From positions 145,641-209,640 of the forward strand of contig NZ_JASBQY010000001.1 of NCBI RefSeq assembly GCF_029960645.1: a stretch of 64,000 bases of DNA, given 5' to 3'. Source of the stretch: Arthrobacter sp. AL12. GTDB taxonomy: Bacteria; Actinomycetota; Actinomycetes; Actinomycetales; Micrococcaceae. The position numbers were made by a program, and so were the translations under genes. Under the pieces are notes generated by a model. It saw only the letters and a list, made by a program, of their open reading frames with translations. It was not told the DNA's origin and searched no databases. The first letter of the stretch is position 1. Each line of letters starts with the position of its first letter. Below, one piece after another: positions 32,794-42,284 of this stretch.

Positions 32794-33813
32794 CTAGAAC
32801 GTCTTGCCGGTGGAGCCGAGCTGCTGGGCAGCCTCGACAACGCGGGCCGCGAGGCCGGCCTCGGCGGAGGCGCCCCAGACGCGCGGGTCGTACAGCTTCT
32901 TGTTGCCGACCTCGCCGTCGACCTTCAGCACGCCGTCGTAGTTGCGGAACATGTGGTCCGCCACGGGGCGCGTGTAGGCGTACTGCGTGTCGGTGTCGAT
33001 GTTCATCTTGATCACACCGTAGGAGACGGCGTCGGCGATCTCCTTCTCGGAGGAGCCGGAGCCGCCGTGGAAGACCAGGTCGAACGGGTTGGCCTTGCCG
33101 ATTTTGGCGCCGACCTGCTCCTGGATGTCCTTGAGGATCTCCGGGCGGAGCTTGACACCGCCGGGCTTGTAGACGCCGTGCACGTTGCCGAAGGTCAGCG
33201 CCGTGATGTAGCGGCCGTTCTCGCCGGCGCCGAGGGCGTCGATGGTGGCGAGGGCGTCCTCGACCGTGGTGTACAGCTTGTCGTTGATGGCGTTCTCGAC
33301 GCCGTCTTCCTCGCCGCCGACGGTGCCGATCTCGACCTCAAGGATCATCCGGGCTGCAGCGGTGCGCTCCAGCAGTTCACGGGCGATCCGCAGGTTTTCC
33401 GGCAGGGTCTCGGCGGAGCCGTCCCACATGTGGGAGTTGAAGAGCGGGTTGCGCCCGGCCTTGACCTCGGCTTCGGAGGCCGCCAGCAGCGGCAGGACGA
33501 AACCGTCGAGCTTGTCCTTGGGGCAGTGGTCCGTGTGCAGGGCGATGTTGACGCCGTAGTTCTTGGCGACTTCGCGGGCAAACGCGGCGAAGCCGAGCGA
33601 ACCGGCCACCATGTCCTTGGTGGAGGCACCGGACCAGTAGGCGGCGCCGCCGGTGGAGACCTGGACGATGCCGTCGGACTCGGCCTCGGCGAAGCCGCGG
33701 AGGGCCGCGTTGAGGGTCTGGGAGGACGTGACGTTGACGGCGGGGAACGCGAAGCCACCCGTCTTAGCGCGGTCGATCATCTCGGAGTAGATCTCTGGGG
33801 TTGCAATGGGCAT
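32794..33813 (-). CDS. fbaA: Fructose-bisphosphate aldolase, class II
   Basis: 339 residues. Zinc-dependent cleavage of fructose-1,6-bisphosphate to DHAP and glyceraldehyde-3-phosphate. Signatures: FAFPAVNVTSSQTLNAALRG, VSTGGAAYWSG, zinc-site ALHTDHCPKDKLDGF, EVEIGTVGGEEDGVEN and LVFHGGSGSSEKEIADAV. ATG at 33813 with AGGAG nearby gives the standard MPIATPEIYSEMIDRAK. Operon with the DUF3151 gene. Confidence 0.97.
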   Translation of the reverse strand: MPIATPEIYSEMIDRAKTGGFAFPAVNVTSSQTLNAALRGFAEAESDGIVQVSTGGAAYWSGASTKDMVAGSLGFAAFAREVAKNYGVNIALHTDHCPKDKLDGFVLPLLAASEAEVKAGRNPLFNSHMWDGSAETLPENLRIARELLERTAAARMILEVEIGTVGGEEDGVENAINDKLYTTVEDALATIDALGAGENGRYITALTFGNVHGVYKPGGVKLRPEILKDIQEQVGAKIGKANPFDLVFHGGSGSSEKEIADAVSYGVIKMNIDTDTQYAYTRPVADHMFRNYDGVLKVDGEVGNKKLYDPRVWGASAEAGLAARVVEAAQQLGSTGKTF

Positions 33814-33990
33814 GCTGACTCCTAAAGTGAGTTTCGTCTGCGGGCTGGGCTCACCCTGGAGTGAACCTCGTCGGCTAGGAACCATCCTAGCCATTCCTTC
33901 GCCCGGGCAGTGGTTACGGTCACTCGGGCCTGTAATACTCGCCGCGCGGAATCACGTTCGCACAACTTCCACCTCACGCAGGCCCTGCCG

Positions 33991-34689
33991 CTACCCCGGG
34001 AGCTGGTTGAACACGTGCCGGCGGATCCATGCGTGCATCGCGATGGCCGCGGCCGAGGCGGCATTGATCGAGCGGGTGGAGCCGAACTGCTCGATCGACA
34101 GGGTGTCCACCGCCGCTTCGTGGACCTCGGGGGACAGCCCCGGGCCTTCCTGGCCGAACACCAGCACGCAGTCCCGGGGCAGTTCATAGGTTTCCAGCGG
34201 GACGGAGTCCGGGAAGATGTCGATGCCGATGATCGCCAGGCCCTCCCCCTGCGCCCACGCCACGAAGTCCGCGACGGTCGGGTGGTGCCGGATGTGCTGG
34301 TACCGGTCGGTGACCATGGCCCCGCGGCGGTTCCACCGGCGTCGCCCGATGATGTGGACTTCCTTGGCCAGAAAAGCATTGGCGCTGCGCACGACAGTGC
34401 CGATGTTCATGTCGTGCTGCCAGTTTTCGATCGCGATATGGAAGTTGTGCCGCTTGGAGTCCAGGTCCGCGACAATCGCCTCGTGCTTCCAGTAGCGGTA
34501 TTTGTCCACCACGTTGCGGCGGTCCCCGTCCGCCAGGAGGTCCGCGTCCCAGTGCGCGCCTTCCGGCAGTTCCCCCTCCCAGGGCCCGACGCCGACCTCG
34601 GCCTTAGGCTCCGCCGCCGGCTCCCGGCTGCCCTCTCCTGCGGTCAAGCTGCCGGAAAGGGTTTCGCTGGGGGTCTCGGGTTCAGTCAC
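33991..34689 (-). CDS. TrmH/SpoU-family RNA 2'-O-methyltransferase
   Basis: 232 residues. A SPOUT-knot enzyme using SAM: motif 1 NIGTVVRSANAFLAKEVHII, motif 2 CVLVFGQEGPGLSPEVHE, motif 3 LSIEQFGSTRSINAASAAAI. The N-terminal 45 residues are acidic and variable. The target (tRNA or rRNA ribose) is not defined; neighbouring pyrE and fba match common actinobacterial gene order. Confidence 0.92.
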   Translation of the reverse strand: MTEPETPSETLSGSLTAGEGSREPAAEPKAEVGVGPWEGELPEGAHWDADLLADGDRRNVVDKYRYWKHEAIVADLDSKRHNFHIAIENWQHDMNIGTVVRSANAFLAKEVHIIGRRRWNRRGAMVTDRYQHIRHHPTVADFVAWAQGEGLAIIGIDIFPDSVPLETYELPRDCVLVFGQEGPGLSPEVHEAAVDTLSIEQFGSTRSINAASAAAIAMHAWIRRHVFNQLPG

Positions 34690-34741
34690 GACTCAACACT
34701 AGACTGGGACTGGCATCGGCACCCTATCAGCGGAGGACAGC

Positions 34742-35596
34742 ATGGCGGAGCAGCAGGCAGAGCACAGCGACGACGCGGACCACGTGCGTTCATTCAAGTC
34801 CGTGTACCGCAGCGGCCAGGAGATCGAGTGCTGGCTGACCGACATGGACGGTGTCCTGGTCCACGAAAACCAGCCCATCCCCGGCGCCGCGGAACTCATC
34901 CAGCGCTGGGTGGACACGTCCCGGCGCTTCCTCGTGCTGACCAATAACTCGATCTTCACACCCCGGGACCTCGCCGCCCGGCTGAAGAGCTCGGGCCTGG
35001 AAATCCCCGAAGAGAACATCTGGACCTCGGCCCTGGCCACCGCCCAGTTCCTCAAGGACCAGGTGCGCGGCTCGGATTCCGGCAACCGCGCCTACACGAT
35101 CGGCGAGGCGGGCCTGACGACGGCGCTGCACGAGGCCGGCTTCATCCTCACCGACCAGGACCCGGACTTCGTGGTGCTCGGCGAAACCCGGACCTACTCC
35201 TTTGAAGCCATCACCATGGCCATCCGGCTAATCCTGGGCGGGGCGCGGTTCATCGCCACGAACCCGGACGCCACCGGCCCCTCGAAGGACGGCCCCATGC
35301 CGGCCACCGGGGCGATCGCGGCGCTCATCACGAAGGCCACCGGCCGGGAACCCTACATTGTGGGCAAGCCGAATCCGATGATGTTCCGCTCGGCCATGAA
35401 CCAGATCGACGCGCATTCAGAAACCACGGCCATGATCGGTGACCGGATGGACACTGACATCATCGCGGGGATGGAAGCGGGGCTGCACACGGTGCTGGTG
35501 CTCAGCGGCATCACCCACAAGGACGACATCGCCGCCTACCCGTTCCGTCCCAACCAGATCCTGAACTCCGTGGCCGACCTGAAGAACCAGATCTGA
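34742..35596 (+). CDS. HAD-superfamily phosphatase, NagD type (HAD-IIA)
   Basis: 284 residues. Motif I LTDMDGVLVHENQPIPGA (nucleophile D34, acid D36), motif II VLTNNS, the cap region, then GKPNPMMFRSAMNQI and motif IV GDRMDTDIIAGMEAGLHT. These are Mg-dependent phosphatases of sugar phosphates, nucleotides or phosphoglycolate. ATG at 34742; divergent from the trmH-like gene, whose start is 52 bases away, so the two share a promoter region. Confidence 0.93.
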   Translation: MAEQQAEHSDDADHVRSFKSVYRSGQEIECWLTDMDGVLVHENQPIPGAAELIQRWVDTSRRFLVLTNNSIFTPRDLAARLKSSGLEIPEENIWTSALATAQFLKDQVRGSDSGNRAYTIGEAGLTTALHEAGFILTDQDPDFVVLGETRTYSFEAITMAIRLILGGARFIATNPDATGPSKDGPMPATGAIAALITKATGREPYIVGKPNPMMFRSAMNQIDAHSETTAMIGDRMDTDIIAGMEAGLHTVLVLSGITHKDDIAAYPFRPNQILNSVADLKNQI

Positions 35597-35606
35597 GTCC
35601 TGTCCC

Positions 35607-36647
35607 CTAGAAGGCGGTCTTCTTGCCTCCGCCGGAGGGAAGCGGGAGGATCTGGTCCTGCAGCTCCTCGATGACCGGCCGGTAGATGAACGGGTTCCAG
35701 CCCGGGCTGGCGTGCGCCGGCTGGGCGCCGTCGGTCCGCAGCGAGTCCGCGGCCATGTTGGCTTTGAAGGTCAGCGACCACGAGTCACGGGCCGTCTCGT
35801 AGTCGACCGTCCGGTCCCGCGGGTTGCCGATGAAGGCCATCCGGGTCCCGCCGAGTTTTCCGGCGAAGCGGGTCGCGTCGTAGTGGTAGATGTAGGCGGA
35901 CTCGGACTGGATCAGCACGCTGGAGGGTGCAATCGGCGAGAGCTGTTCCAGGGTCTGGTCCACGACCTGACCCCAGCTGCGCTCGTCCTTGTGCATCATC
36001 CGCTCACCAAGTTCGTAACCGCCGCGCAGCACCGAGGGGAACCGGAAGCCGCTCTCGTAGAGGAACACAACCCCCTCGAACCAGCTCTGGTCCAGCACGT
36101 CGTATTTGCTGTACGGGCTGGAGTCCAGCAGGATAAACGCCACTTCAATCCCGTGCAGTTCCCGGAGCCGGGCGGCGACCTGGGTGGCCACCATGCCGCC
36201 GAAGCTGTGGCCGTAGAAGTAGAACGTGGACAGTTGATGCGCCCTCGCGTGCTCGACCACGGCGATCACGATCTGGTCGATGTCGAGGCCCACATTGGAA
36301 TAGCCGACGGCGGCGAGCTGGCCGCGCTTGTTCAGCGCACCACGCAGCGCGTTCAGGATCCACAGGGCTTCCTCCCAGCTCGTCTTGTAGCCGGGAAAGA
36401 GGAACCAGCTGGCGTTGGGAAAGTACCGTTCGGCGGTCTCGTCCGGGACCGGGAGTATCCTGTGAACGCGTCGTTCGGCCTGCACACGCCGGGTCAGCAG
36501 CATATCAGCCGCCAGCACGGAGGCGGCGCCGGCACCGGTCAGAAAGCCCCGCCGGGAGAACCGCCGGAGTTCGGCGGCGTGCCGAAGCACACGGGCGTCG
36601 GCATCGCCGGCCCCGCCCACATCCTCAACTTCGGGCTCACTCGGCAC
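35607..36647 (-). CDS. Tat-exported alpha/beta hydrolase
   Basis: 346 residues. The N-terminus carries an acidic stretch, then a twin-arginine signal SRRGFLTGAGAASVLAADML (about 31-50). The serine elbow is YFYGHSFGGMVA with S148; a later Asp/His pair is probable (GNPRDRTVDYETARDSW, and a His within HASPGW). The substrate is unknown; a lipase or esterase acting outside the membrane is likely. It ends 10 bases from the convergent HAD gene. Confidence 0.8.
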   Translation of the reverse strand: MPSEPEVEDVGGAGDADARVLRHAAELRRFSRRGFLTGAGAASVLAADMLLTRRVQAERRVHRILPVPDETAERYFPNASWFLFPGYKTSWEEALWILNALRGALNKRGQLAAVGYSNVGLDIDQIVIAVVEHARAHQLSTFYFYGHSFGGMVATQVAARLRELHGIEVAFILLDSSPYSKYDVLDQSWFEGVVFLYESGFRFPSVLRGGYELGERMMHKDERSWGQVVDQTLEQLSPIAPSSVLIQSESAYIYHYDATRFAGKLGGTRMAFIGNPRDRTVDYETARDSWSLTFKANMAADSLRTDGAQPAHASPGWNPFIYRPVIEELQDQILPLPSGGGKKTAF

Positions 36648-36731
36648 ATCTCTACCGTAGCCACCGGGGAACGCGGATCAGCAACAGCACCGGATAACAG
36701 CTCCGTTACAGCCTGGTCCTGCCGGCGCCGC

Positions 36732-37337
36732 CTACACCGGTTCCGGTTCCCGGCCCATCCCGGGGCGGCTGATTTCGAGCCCGACGTCGAGGCCGACGGT
36801 TTCCAGTCCGGCCTGCCGGCGGCTGATTTCGAGGCCGATCTCGTCGTAAGTCGCGAGGAGCTGCGACCGGGCCATGTCCGCCGGATTGTCCAGCAGGCCG
36901 AACACAGAGTCGCTCGCGGCGAGCAGTTCGGCATCGGAGAAAACGTTCAGCGGCCGGGTCCCGGAGGTGTCAATGGATGCGGTGAAATCCGCTGAGAGGT
37001 CGAGGGACGGCAGCGCGGTGACGTCGGTACGCAGGGACGGACTCAGCTCAAGGGACACGCCGGCGGAGCTCGGCAGGGCTCCGCCGGCGTGTCCGAGCGC
37101 GGCGGCGCCGTCGATCGTGTTCAGGTCTTTGCGGAGGCCTGCCAGGGCCGAGGATTCCACGAAGGCTGCGTGCCCGAGATTCACCCGGATATGGGATGTG
37201 ATGCCCATCCGGCGGACGCGCTGGATCAGCTGCATCAAAGCGGGGCGGGAGTGCTGCGTCAGGCTGCCCCGGACATCGATCCGGAGAACATCCGAGGCGA
37301 TGTCCAGCTTGGCGTGGGCGTTCAACGAGGTGTCCAT
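36732..37337 (-). CDS. STAS-domain protein with C-terminal extension
   Basis: 201 residues. The first 95 form a STAS domain (ASDVLRIDVRGSLTQHSRPA, ITSHIRVNLGHAAFVESSAL, AGLRKDLN), like anti-sigma-factor antagonists; the phosphorylatable Ser/Thr position falls in VESSAL. The other half is Ser/Leu-rich with two DLSADF/ELLAASDS-type segments and internal repeats (IGLEISRRQAGLETVG, VGLEISRPGMG). It follows the GAF-ANTAR gene by 95 bases on the same strand, suggesting one signalling unit, although no kinase or sigma gene is adjacent. Confidence 0.75.
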   Translation of the reverse strand: MDTSLNAHAKLDIASDVLRIDVRGSLTQHSRPALMQLIQRVRRMGITSHIRVNLGHAAFVESSALAGLRKDLNTIDGAAALGHAGGALPSSAGVSLELSPSLRTDVTALPSLDLSADFTASIDTSGTRPLNVFSDAELLAASDSVFGLLDNPADMARSQLLATYDEIGLEISRRQAGLETVGLDVGLEISRPGMGREPEPV

Positions 37338-37432
37338 AGGTACTCCAAAAAAGGGTGTCTACGGCCGACGGCTCAACCTCGATCAGCGTATCGGGCAGCC
37401 GGAGGGGCGCACAAGTCATACGCCGGTACCGG

Positions 37433-38206
37433 TTAGCCGGTTTCTCTCCGGCCGGGCTCCTCGAAGTGGGTACGCGATGCGGTGCCGCCCACAGTCTGGA
37501 CCAGGGATGCGGCGATGTCACGCAGCTTGACGTTGCCGTTGCTGGACGCGTCGGTGAGGATCCGGACGGCTGTCTCCTGGTTGCAGCGGTTCTGCGCCAT
37601 GACGATCCCGATGGCCGTGTCGATCACGGTGCGGGACTCGAGGGTGGCCCGGAGGTTAGTCGCACTGTCAGTGTGCAGCGAGAAGCGGACCGCGAGCCGG
37701 AGGGCCTGCGAGATCTCGCGGGTGTACCCGCGCGCCCGGGCGGCAACGTCGCCGTCGAACTTGTGCGGCACGTCGGAGTACAGGTTCAGCGCCGCCTGGG
37801 CCTCGCCCTGCAGGTGGAACGGGACCGAAAGCACCGAGCGAAGGCCGTGCGACGCGACGGCGTTGGCATAGTCCGGACCCCAGCGGTCCTCATCGAACAG
37901 GTCCGGAACGTAGACTTCCCGTTCCTCCTGGGCCGCCGTCAGGCACGGGCCCTGCGAGAGCCGGTACTGGATTTCGTCCACTTCGCGGGCGGAGTCGCTG
38001 CTCCAGCCGATGGTCGCGGCCTTGCGGTCGCGCAGCAGGGTGATGCCGCACAGGGCATCGTCGCCGGTGCCGGCGACCTGGTGGGCAGAGAAACGAGCGA
38101 GTTCGTTGAGGAAGTCCTCAAAATCGGCGCTGTCCAGGATGAGGTTCTGGATCTGGTCGACGGTGCTGAGGGGCTCAGATTCGAGGATTTCTTCGGGCAG
38201 GAGCAT
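37433..38206 (-). CDS. GAF-ANTAR regulator (RNA-binding antiterminator type)
   Basis: 257 residues. A GAF sensor domain (about 30-165: ALCGITLLRDRKAATIGWSS, SQGPCLTAAQEEREVYVPDL, GLRSVLSVPFHLQGEAQAAL) and a C-terminal ANTAR domain (about 185-240: NLRATLESRTVIDTAIGIVM, AQNRCNQETAVRILTDASSN). ANTAR domains bind dual-hexaloop RNA hairpins to prevent termination. ATG at 38206, chosen because GGAG lies upstream. Paired with the STAS gene downstream. The ligand and RNA targets are unknown. Confidence 0.88.
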   Translation of the reverse strand: MLLPEEILESEPLSTVDQIQNLILDSADFEDFLNELARFSAHQVAGTGDDALCGITLLRDRKAATIGWSSDSAREVDEIQYRLSQGPCLTAAQEEREVYVPDLFDEDRWGPDYANAVASHGLRSVLSVPFHLQGEAQAALNLYSDVPHKFDGDVAARARGYTREISQALRLAVRFSLHTDSATNLRATLESRTVIDTAIGIVMAQNRCNQETAVRILTDASSNGNVKLRDIAASLVQTVGGTASRTHFEEPGRRETG

Positions 38207-38298
38207 GGCGCTTGGTCTCCGGAGGGTGGGGTGGATATCTGAAAATGATAATTCACGGTCAATCCGCCGTCCACACGCGTCCGCTGACGGGTGGACCC

Positions 38299-38883
38299 CT
38301 AGCTTAGGCCGAGTTCGTCCTTGCCGTAGGCGAAGAGGTAGGGAACTCCGGCCTCTGCCTCGATCTTTTCCTTGGCACCCGTGTCGCGGTCCACGATCAC
38401 GGCGACGGCGACCACGTTGCCGCCGGCCCGGCGGACGCCCTCGACGGCGGTCAGCGCGGAGCCTCCGGTCGTGGAGGTGTCCTCCAGCACCAGCACCCTG
38501 CGGCCATCGACCGAGGGGCCCTCCACCTGGCGGCCCATGCCATAGGACTTCTGCGCCTTGCGGACCACGAACGCGTCCACAGGGCGTCCGGCGTCGACGG
38601 CGGCGTGCATCACGGCGGTGCCCACCGGGTCGGCACCCATGGTGAGTCCACCGGCGCACTCGAAGTCGATGCCGGCGTCGTCCAGCATCGACAGCATGAC
38701 CTGGCCGACAAGCCTGGAGGCCTCGTGGTGGAGCGTGATCCGGCGCAGGTCGATGTAGTAATCGGCCTCGGCGCCGCTGGAGAGGATGACCTTGCCGCGC
38801 ACGACGGCCAGCTCCTTGATGAGTTCAAGCAGGCGGGCACGGGCGGCAGCGGTGTCAGCTTCGAGAGCACTGTTGGCAGTCAT
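38299..38883 (-). CDS. pyrE: Orotate phosphoribosyltransferase
   Basis: 194 residues. Makes OMP from orotate and PRPP in pyrimidine synthesis. ILSSGAEADYYIDLRRITLH is the orotate-site start, MGADPVGTAVMHAAVDAGRP follows, and VLVLEDTSTTGGSALTAVEG is the PRPP motif. The residues FVVRKAQKSYGMGRQVEGP form the flexible loop. Length is normal. Stand-alone, not with other pyr genes. Confidence 0.95.
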   Translation of the reverse strand: MTANSALEADTAAARARLLELIKELAVVRGKVILSSGAEADYYIDLRRITLHHEASRLVGQVMLSMLDDAGIDFECAGGLTMGADPVGTAVMHAAVDAGRPVDAFVVRKAQKSYGMGRQVEGPSVDGRRVLVLEDTSTTGGSALTAVEGVRRAGGNVVAVAVIVDRDTGAKEKIEAEAGVPYLFAYGKDELGLS

Positions 38884-38983
38884 GGGACCCAGTTTAGTGG
38901 CTGGCCGGCACCGGATCCCCAGCCGGACACTTTGATGTCGGACCCGCCGCCCGACGGTGCGCTGAGACCGCGGGGCGCTCGGG

Positions 38984-40231
38984 CTACGAGTGCTGCGCGG
39001 CGCGGCGGGCGAATGAGGGCGCGTGCTCCGGCCGCGGTCCGAACGCGATGAAGCGCGGCATCACCCTGCCAATGGCCGGGATGCGCCTGCCCAGGAACAG
39101 CAGGACGGCCGGCGCCCCCGCCCGCTTTCCGGTCATGATCGGACCGAAAATCAGGCGGTGCATGATCCGCTGTACGGTCTGGACAATCACCGTGGGTCTC
39201 TGACGCCGCCGTTGGACCTTGGCCAATTCGGCGCGTGGCACCTGACCGCGGAGCAGCGCAGGGGCAAGGATATCCGCGGTGGCCACGGCGTCCTGGACGG
39301 CAAGGTTGATCCCGACTCCGCCCGCCGGGGACATGGCATGGGCGGCGTCGCCGATGCAGAGCAATCCGTTGATGTGCCATTGGCGGAGCCGGTCCAGGCG
39401 CACGTCCAGCCAGCGCAGATCCTCCAGCGACGCGATGGCGTCCACTCGGTCGGCGAGGTCCGGGCGGAGCGCTGCGATCCGGCGTCGGAAGCCCTCAATG
39501 CCCTCGGCGCGGATCCGGGCGTCCGTTCCCTTCGGTGCCAGATACCCCATCTGGTAGTAGTCGGTGCGGTTGAGCGCCACGAGGGCCTCACCCCGGCCGA
39601 AGGCGGGAACGATCCCCGCCACGGCGCCAGGCTCGGAGGCGTAGCGCGGCAGGCGGAACCACCAGGCGTCGAACGGCACGGGATACTCTTTCGGGGCCAG
39701 ACCCGCCGCGGCGCGCAGTGCGGAATGGCGCCCGTCCGTCGCCACCACCACATCCGCCCTGATCTCTCCCCCGGCCCCGTCAGCGGTCCGGTAGCGGACC
39801 CCCATGACCCGGCCGCCGTTGCGGACCAGCGACGTTCCCTTGTGGCCCATCCGCAGGCTGAAGGACGGTTCCTCGGCGGCGGCGTCGGCCAGGAAGTTCA
39901 GGAAGTCCCATTGCGGCATCATGGCCACGTAGTTGTAGGGCGGCGGGAGCGTATCGAAGTTGCCCACGGTCACGGGCGGACCGCCGGGCACCGGGAAGGC
40001 GACGTTGCTCAGCCGGCTTTGCGGCAGCCGGCGGAACTCCTCGCCCAGGCCCAGCTCATCGATCAACCGGATCGTGGAGGCATGGACGGTGTCGCCGCGG
40101 AAGTCCCGGAAGAAATCATTGTGCTTCTCCAGCACAGTGACCTGCACACCGGCCCGCGCCAGCAGCAGTCCCAGCATCATGCCCGCCGGCCCGCCGCCGA
40201 CCACCACACATCCGGTCTTCTCCATGGCCAT
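38984..40231 (-). CDS. FAD-dependent monooxygenase (PHBH-type flavoprotein)
   Basis: 415 residues. FAD-binding GGGPAGMMLGLLLARAGVQV with VLEKH, a middle DG motif VVATDGRHSALRAAAG, and the second FAD motif LLCIGDAAHAMSPAGGVGIN with LAVQDAVATA. Such proteins hydroxylate aromatic or related substrates with NAD(P)H. No partner catabolic genes are adjacent, so the substrate is not predictable. Divergent from nadE across a tandem repeat. Confidence 0.88.
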   Translation of the reverse strand: MAMEKTGCVVVGGGPAGMMLGLLLARAGVQVTVLEKHNDFFRDFRGDTVHASTIRLIDELGLGEEFRRLPQSRLSNVAFPVPGGPPVTVGNFDTLPPPYNYVAMMPQWDFLNFLADAAAEEPSFSLRMGHKGTSLVRNGGRVMGVRYRTADGAGGEIRADVVVATDGRHSALRAAAGLAPKEYPVPFDAWWFRLPRYASEPGAVAGIVPAFGRGEALVALNRTDYYQMGYLAPKGTDARIRAEGIEGFRRRIAALRPDLADRVDAIASLEDLRWLDVRLDRLRQWHINGLLCIGDAAHAMSPAGGVGINLAVQDAVATADILAPALLRGQVPRAELAKVQRRRQRPTVIVQTVQRIMHRLIFGPIMTGKRAGAPAVLLFLGRRIPAIGRVMPRFIAFGPRPEHAPSFARRAAQHS

Positions 40232-40275
40232 ACGCTACGCCTGCGCACGGTGAAGAGGGAGGGGTTTTCGCGGCG

Positions 40276-40332
40276 GTTTCAGACCGGCGCGGCCGTTTCA
40301 GACCGGCGCGGCCGTTTCAGACCGGCGCGGCC
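40276..40332. repeat. Three perfect tandem copies of a 19-base unit
   Basis: GTTTCAGACCGGCGCGGCC is repeated at 40276, 40295 and 40314 without mismatch. A degenerate inverted copy (GCGCCGGTCCGAAA) follows at 40345. Located in the 209-base space between divergent genes. Confidence 0.9.
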
Positions 40333-40440
40333 GAGATCCGCGTAGCGCCGGTCCGAAAGCGCAGCGCCGCCCGAAATCCACAGCGCCAGCCGGACGGACA
40401 CAGTTGAGCGCGGTTGACACTGCTGGCTAGGCTTTGAGTC

Positions 40441-41262
40441 ATGCGTGAACTCCAGGCGAAGATCATCGAAGAAATGGGCGTGCTGCCCCGGATAGACCCC
40501 GCCGGGGAGGTGCGTAAACGCGTCACGTTCCTCAAGGATTACCTGAAGGCGACCCACACCAAGGGCTTCGTCCTCGGAATCTCCGGGGGGCTGGACTCCT
40601 CCCTCGCCGGCAGGCTGGCCCAGCTGGCCGTCGAAGAGCTCGCGGCCGAAGGTGTGGAGGCGAACTTTGTCGCCGTCCGGCTCCCCTATGGTGTGCAGCA
40701 CGACGAGCACGACGCCCAGGCGGCCTTGGACTTCATCCAGGCCAAGACCGAGTGGACGTTCAACATCTCCGCGGCCGTGGATGGCTTTGAGGACGAATTC
40801 GAGAAGACCGTGGGCAACGGGATCTCCGACTTCCACAAGGGCAACACCAAAGCCCGCACCCGCATGATCGCGCAGTACGCCCTCGCCGGCGAGCACAATT
40901 ATCTGGTCATCGGCACCGACCACGGCGCGGAATCGGTCACCGGCTTCTTCACCAAGTACGGCGACGGCGGCGCGGACATCCTCCCGCTGTTCGGGCTGAA
41001 CAAGCGCCAGAACCGTGCCCTACTTGCCGAACTGGGCGCCCCGGCCCGGATCTGGGAGAAAGTGCCCACGGCCGATCTCCTCGACGGCCAGCCCGGCCGC
41101 ACCGACGAGGACGAACTGGGCCTCAGCTACGACACGATCGATGACTACCTTGAGGGCCGCGACATCCCGGTGGCCGCAGCCGAGCTCATCGAAGAAAAAT
41201 ACCTCCGCACCCGGCACAAGCGCACCGTCCCGGTCACCATCTTCGACACCTGGTGGACGTAG
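40441..41262 (+). CDS. nadE: NH3-dependent NAD+ synthetase
   Basis: 273 residues, the short ammonia-type NadE. It adenylates and amidates nicotinate adenine dinucleotide to NAD. P-loop [18 protein letters not shown] (SGGLDS at 48-53), VVDGF-type region in [50 protein letters not shown] and the C-terminal [17 protein letters not shown] at 40441 gives the standard N-terminus. Confidence 0.96.
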   Translation: MRELQAKIIEEMGVLPRIDPAGEVRKRVTFLKDYLKATHTKGFVLGISGGLDSSLAGRLAQLAVEELAAEGVEANFVAVRLPYGVQHDEHDAQAALDFIQAKTEWTFNISAAVDGFEDEFEKTVGNGISDFHKGNTKARTRMIAQYALAGEHNYLVIGTDHGAESVTGFFTKYGDGGADILPLFGLNKRQNRALLAELGAPARIWEKVPTADLLDGQPGRTDEDELGLSYDTIDDYLEGRDIPVAAAELIEEKYLRTRHKRTVPVTIFDTWWT

Positions 41263-41288
41263 CCGGCCCCAGCTAGTCAGCGGTCCGT

Positions 41289-41370
41289 CCGTCCGGGGGC
41301 ACTTTGAGCCCTGGCCGGACGGCTTCGGACGCCAGGGCCGGCGTATCCGTGCCAATGTGCCCCCGGACGT
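41289..41370. terminator. Nested inverted repeat between nadE and the IclR gene
   Basis: Outer arms 41289-41302 and 41357-41370 pair at 13 of 14 positions (CCGTCCGGGGGCAC and its complement); inside, CCCTGGCC and GCCAGGG form a second stem around CGGACGGCTTCGGACG. It lies between convergent genes, 26 bases after nadE, so it may act as a two-way terminator. Confidence 0.6.
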
Positions 41371-41473
41371 CCGAAGGCCAGTAACGCCCGACGTCGGGAC
41401 TCACGTTGCCGGGCCCGCAAGGGTCCCGCAGGCGACCGGGCCAGGCGGCCGGGGCCCAGATGGTGCCTTGCGA

Positions 41474-42250
41474 CTAGGTGGTGCCCTGCAGCCGCGTGGA
41501 AACCCGGTGCGCTTCTTCCATCAGCAGGCGGCCCAACATCGCCTGGCGCTCTCCCTTGAAACGCGGCTCGATGCCGGTCAGTGACAGCGCCCAGGCCGGC
41601 CGGCCGCGCGGGTCGAACACGGCCGCCCCCATCCCCCAGCTGCCTTCCAGCACCAGCCCCGGATTCACCGAATAGCCGGTCTGGCTCGTCGCAGCCAGGT
41701 TGGCGCGGACCCGGGCCTCGGTGTGTGCTGCCGCGAAACTGCCCGCGTGCGCGGCCCAGCCCGCCAGCAGTTCTTCCTGCTCCGCCTCGGGCAGGAACGC
41801 CATGATGGCGGTCCCGGCCGAGGCGACCCCCAGCGGGAAGCGGACGCCCTCGTGCAGCACAAAGGACCGCACCGGGAAGCTGCCCTCCTCCCGGAGCAGG
41901 CACACCGTTTCGGCGCCGCGCCGGATGGAGAAGAACGCACTTTCGCCGGTCTCCTCGGCGAGCCGGCGGAGGCTGGGCCGGGCGAGGTCCTCCAGCGGAA
42001 ACCGCGCCGAGGCCACCGAACCCATCAGCAGGATCTCCGGTCCCAGCACCCAGTTGCCGCTGGCCGGGTCCTGGTCCAGTAACCCCTCGGCGGCCAGCGA
42101 ACTGAGCAGGCGGTGCACGGTGGGGCGAGTGAGTCCGGATTCTTTGACGAGTTCCACGAGCGGGGAGCCCTCCGGCTTGCGACCGACAATGCGCAGCAGG
42201 GACGCGACGCGGCTAACGACTTGGGCGCCCTGGACCGGTGGTGAAGTCAC
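41474..42250 (-). CDS. IclR family transcriptional regulator
   Basis: 258 residues. N-terminal winged helix-turn-helix (VVSRVASLLRIVGRKPEGSP, LVELVKESGLTRPTVHRLLS) and C-terminal IclR effector domain (AEETGESAFFSIRRGAETVC, GASAGTAIMAFL-type region, ARVRANLAATSQTGYSVNPG). GTG at 42250 has GAGGA five bases upstream. Divergent from the 3-oxoacid CoA-transferase operon, with paired palindromes in between; likely its repressor or activator, with a keto acid or aromatic-derived acid as effector. Confidence 0.92.
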   Translation of the reverse strand: MTSPPVQGAQVVSRVASLLRIVGRKPEGSPLVELVKESGLTRPTVHRLLSSLAAEGLLDQDPASGNWVLGPEILLMGSVASARFPLEDLARPSLRRLAEETGESAFFSIRRGAETVCLLREEGSFPVRSFVLHEGVRFPLGVASAGTAIMAFLPEAEQEELLAGWAAHAGSFAAAHTEARVRANLAATSQTGYSVNPGLVLEGSWGMGAAVFDPRGRPAWALSLTGIEPRFKGERQAMLGRLLMEEAHRVSTRLQGTT

Positions 42251-42284
42251 AATTCCTCAAAACCTGATGTTAATGTTCCTGGAT

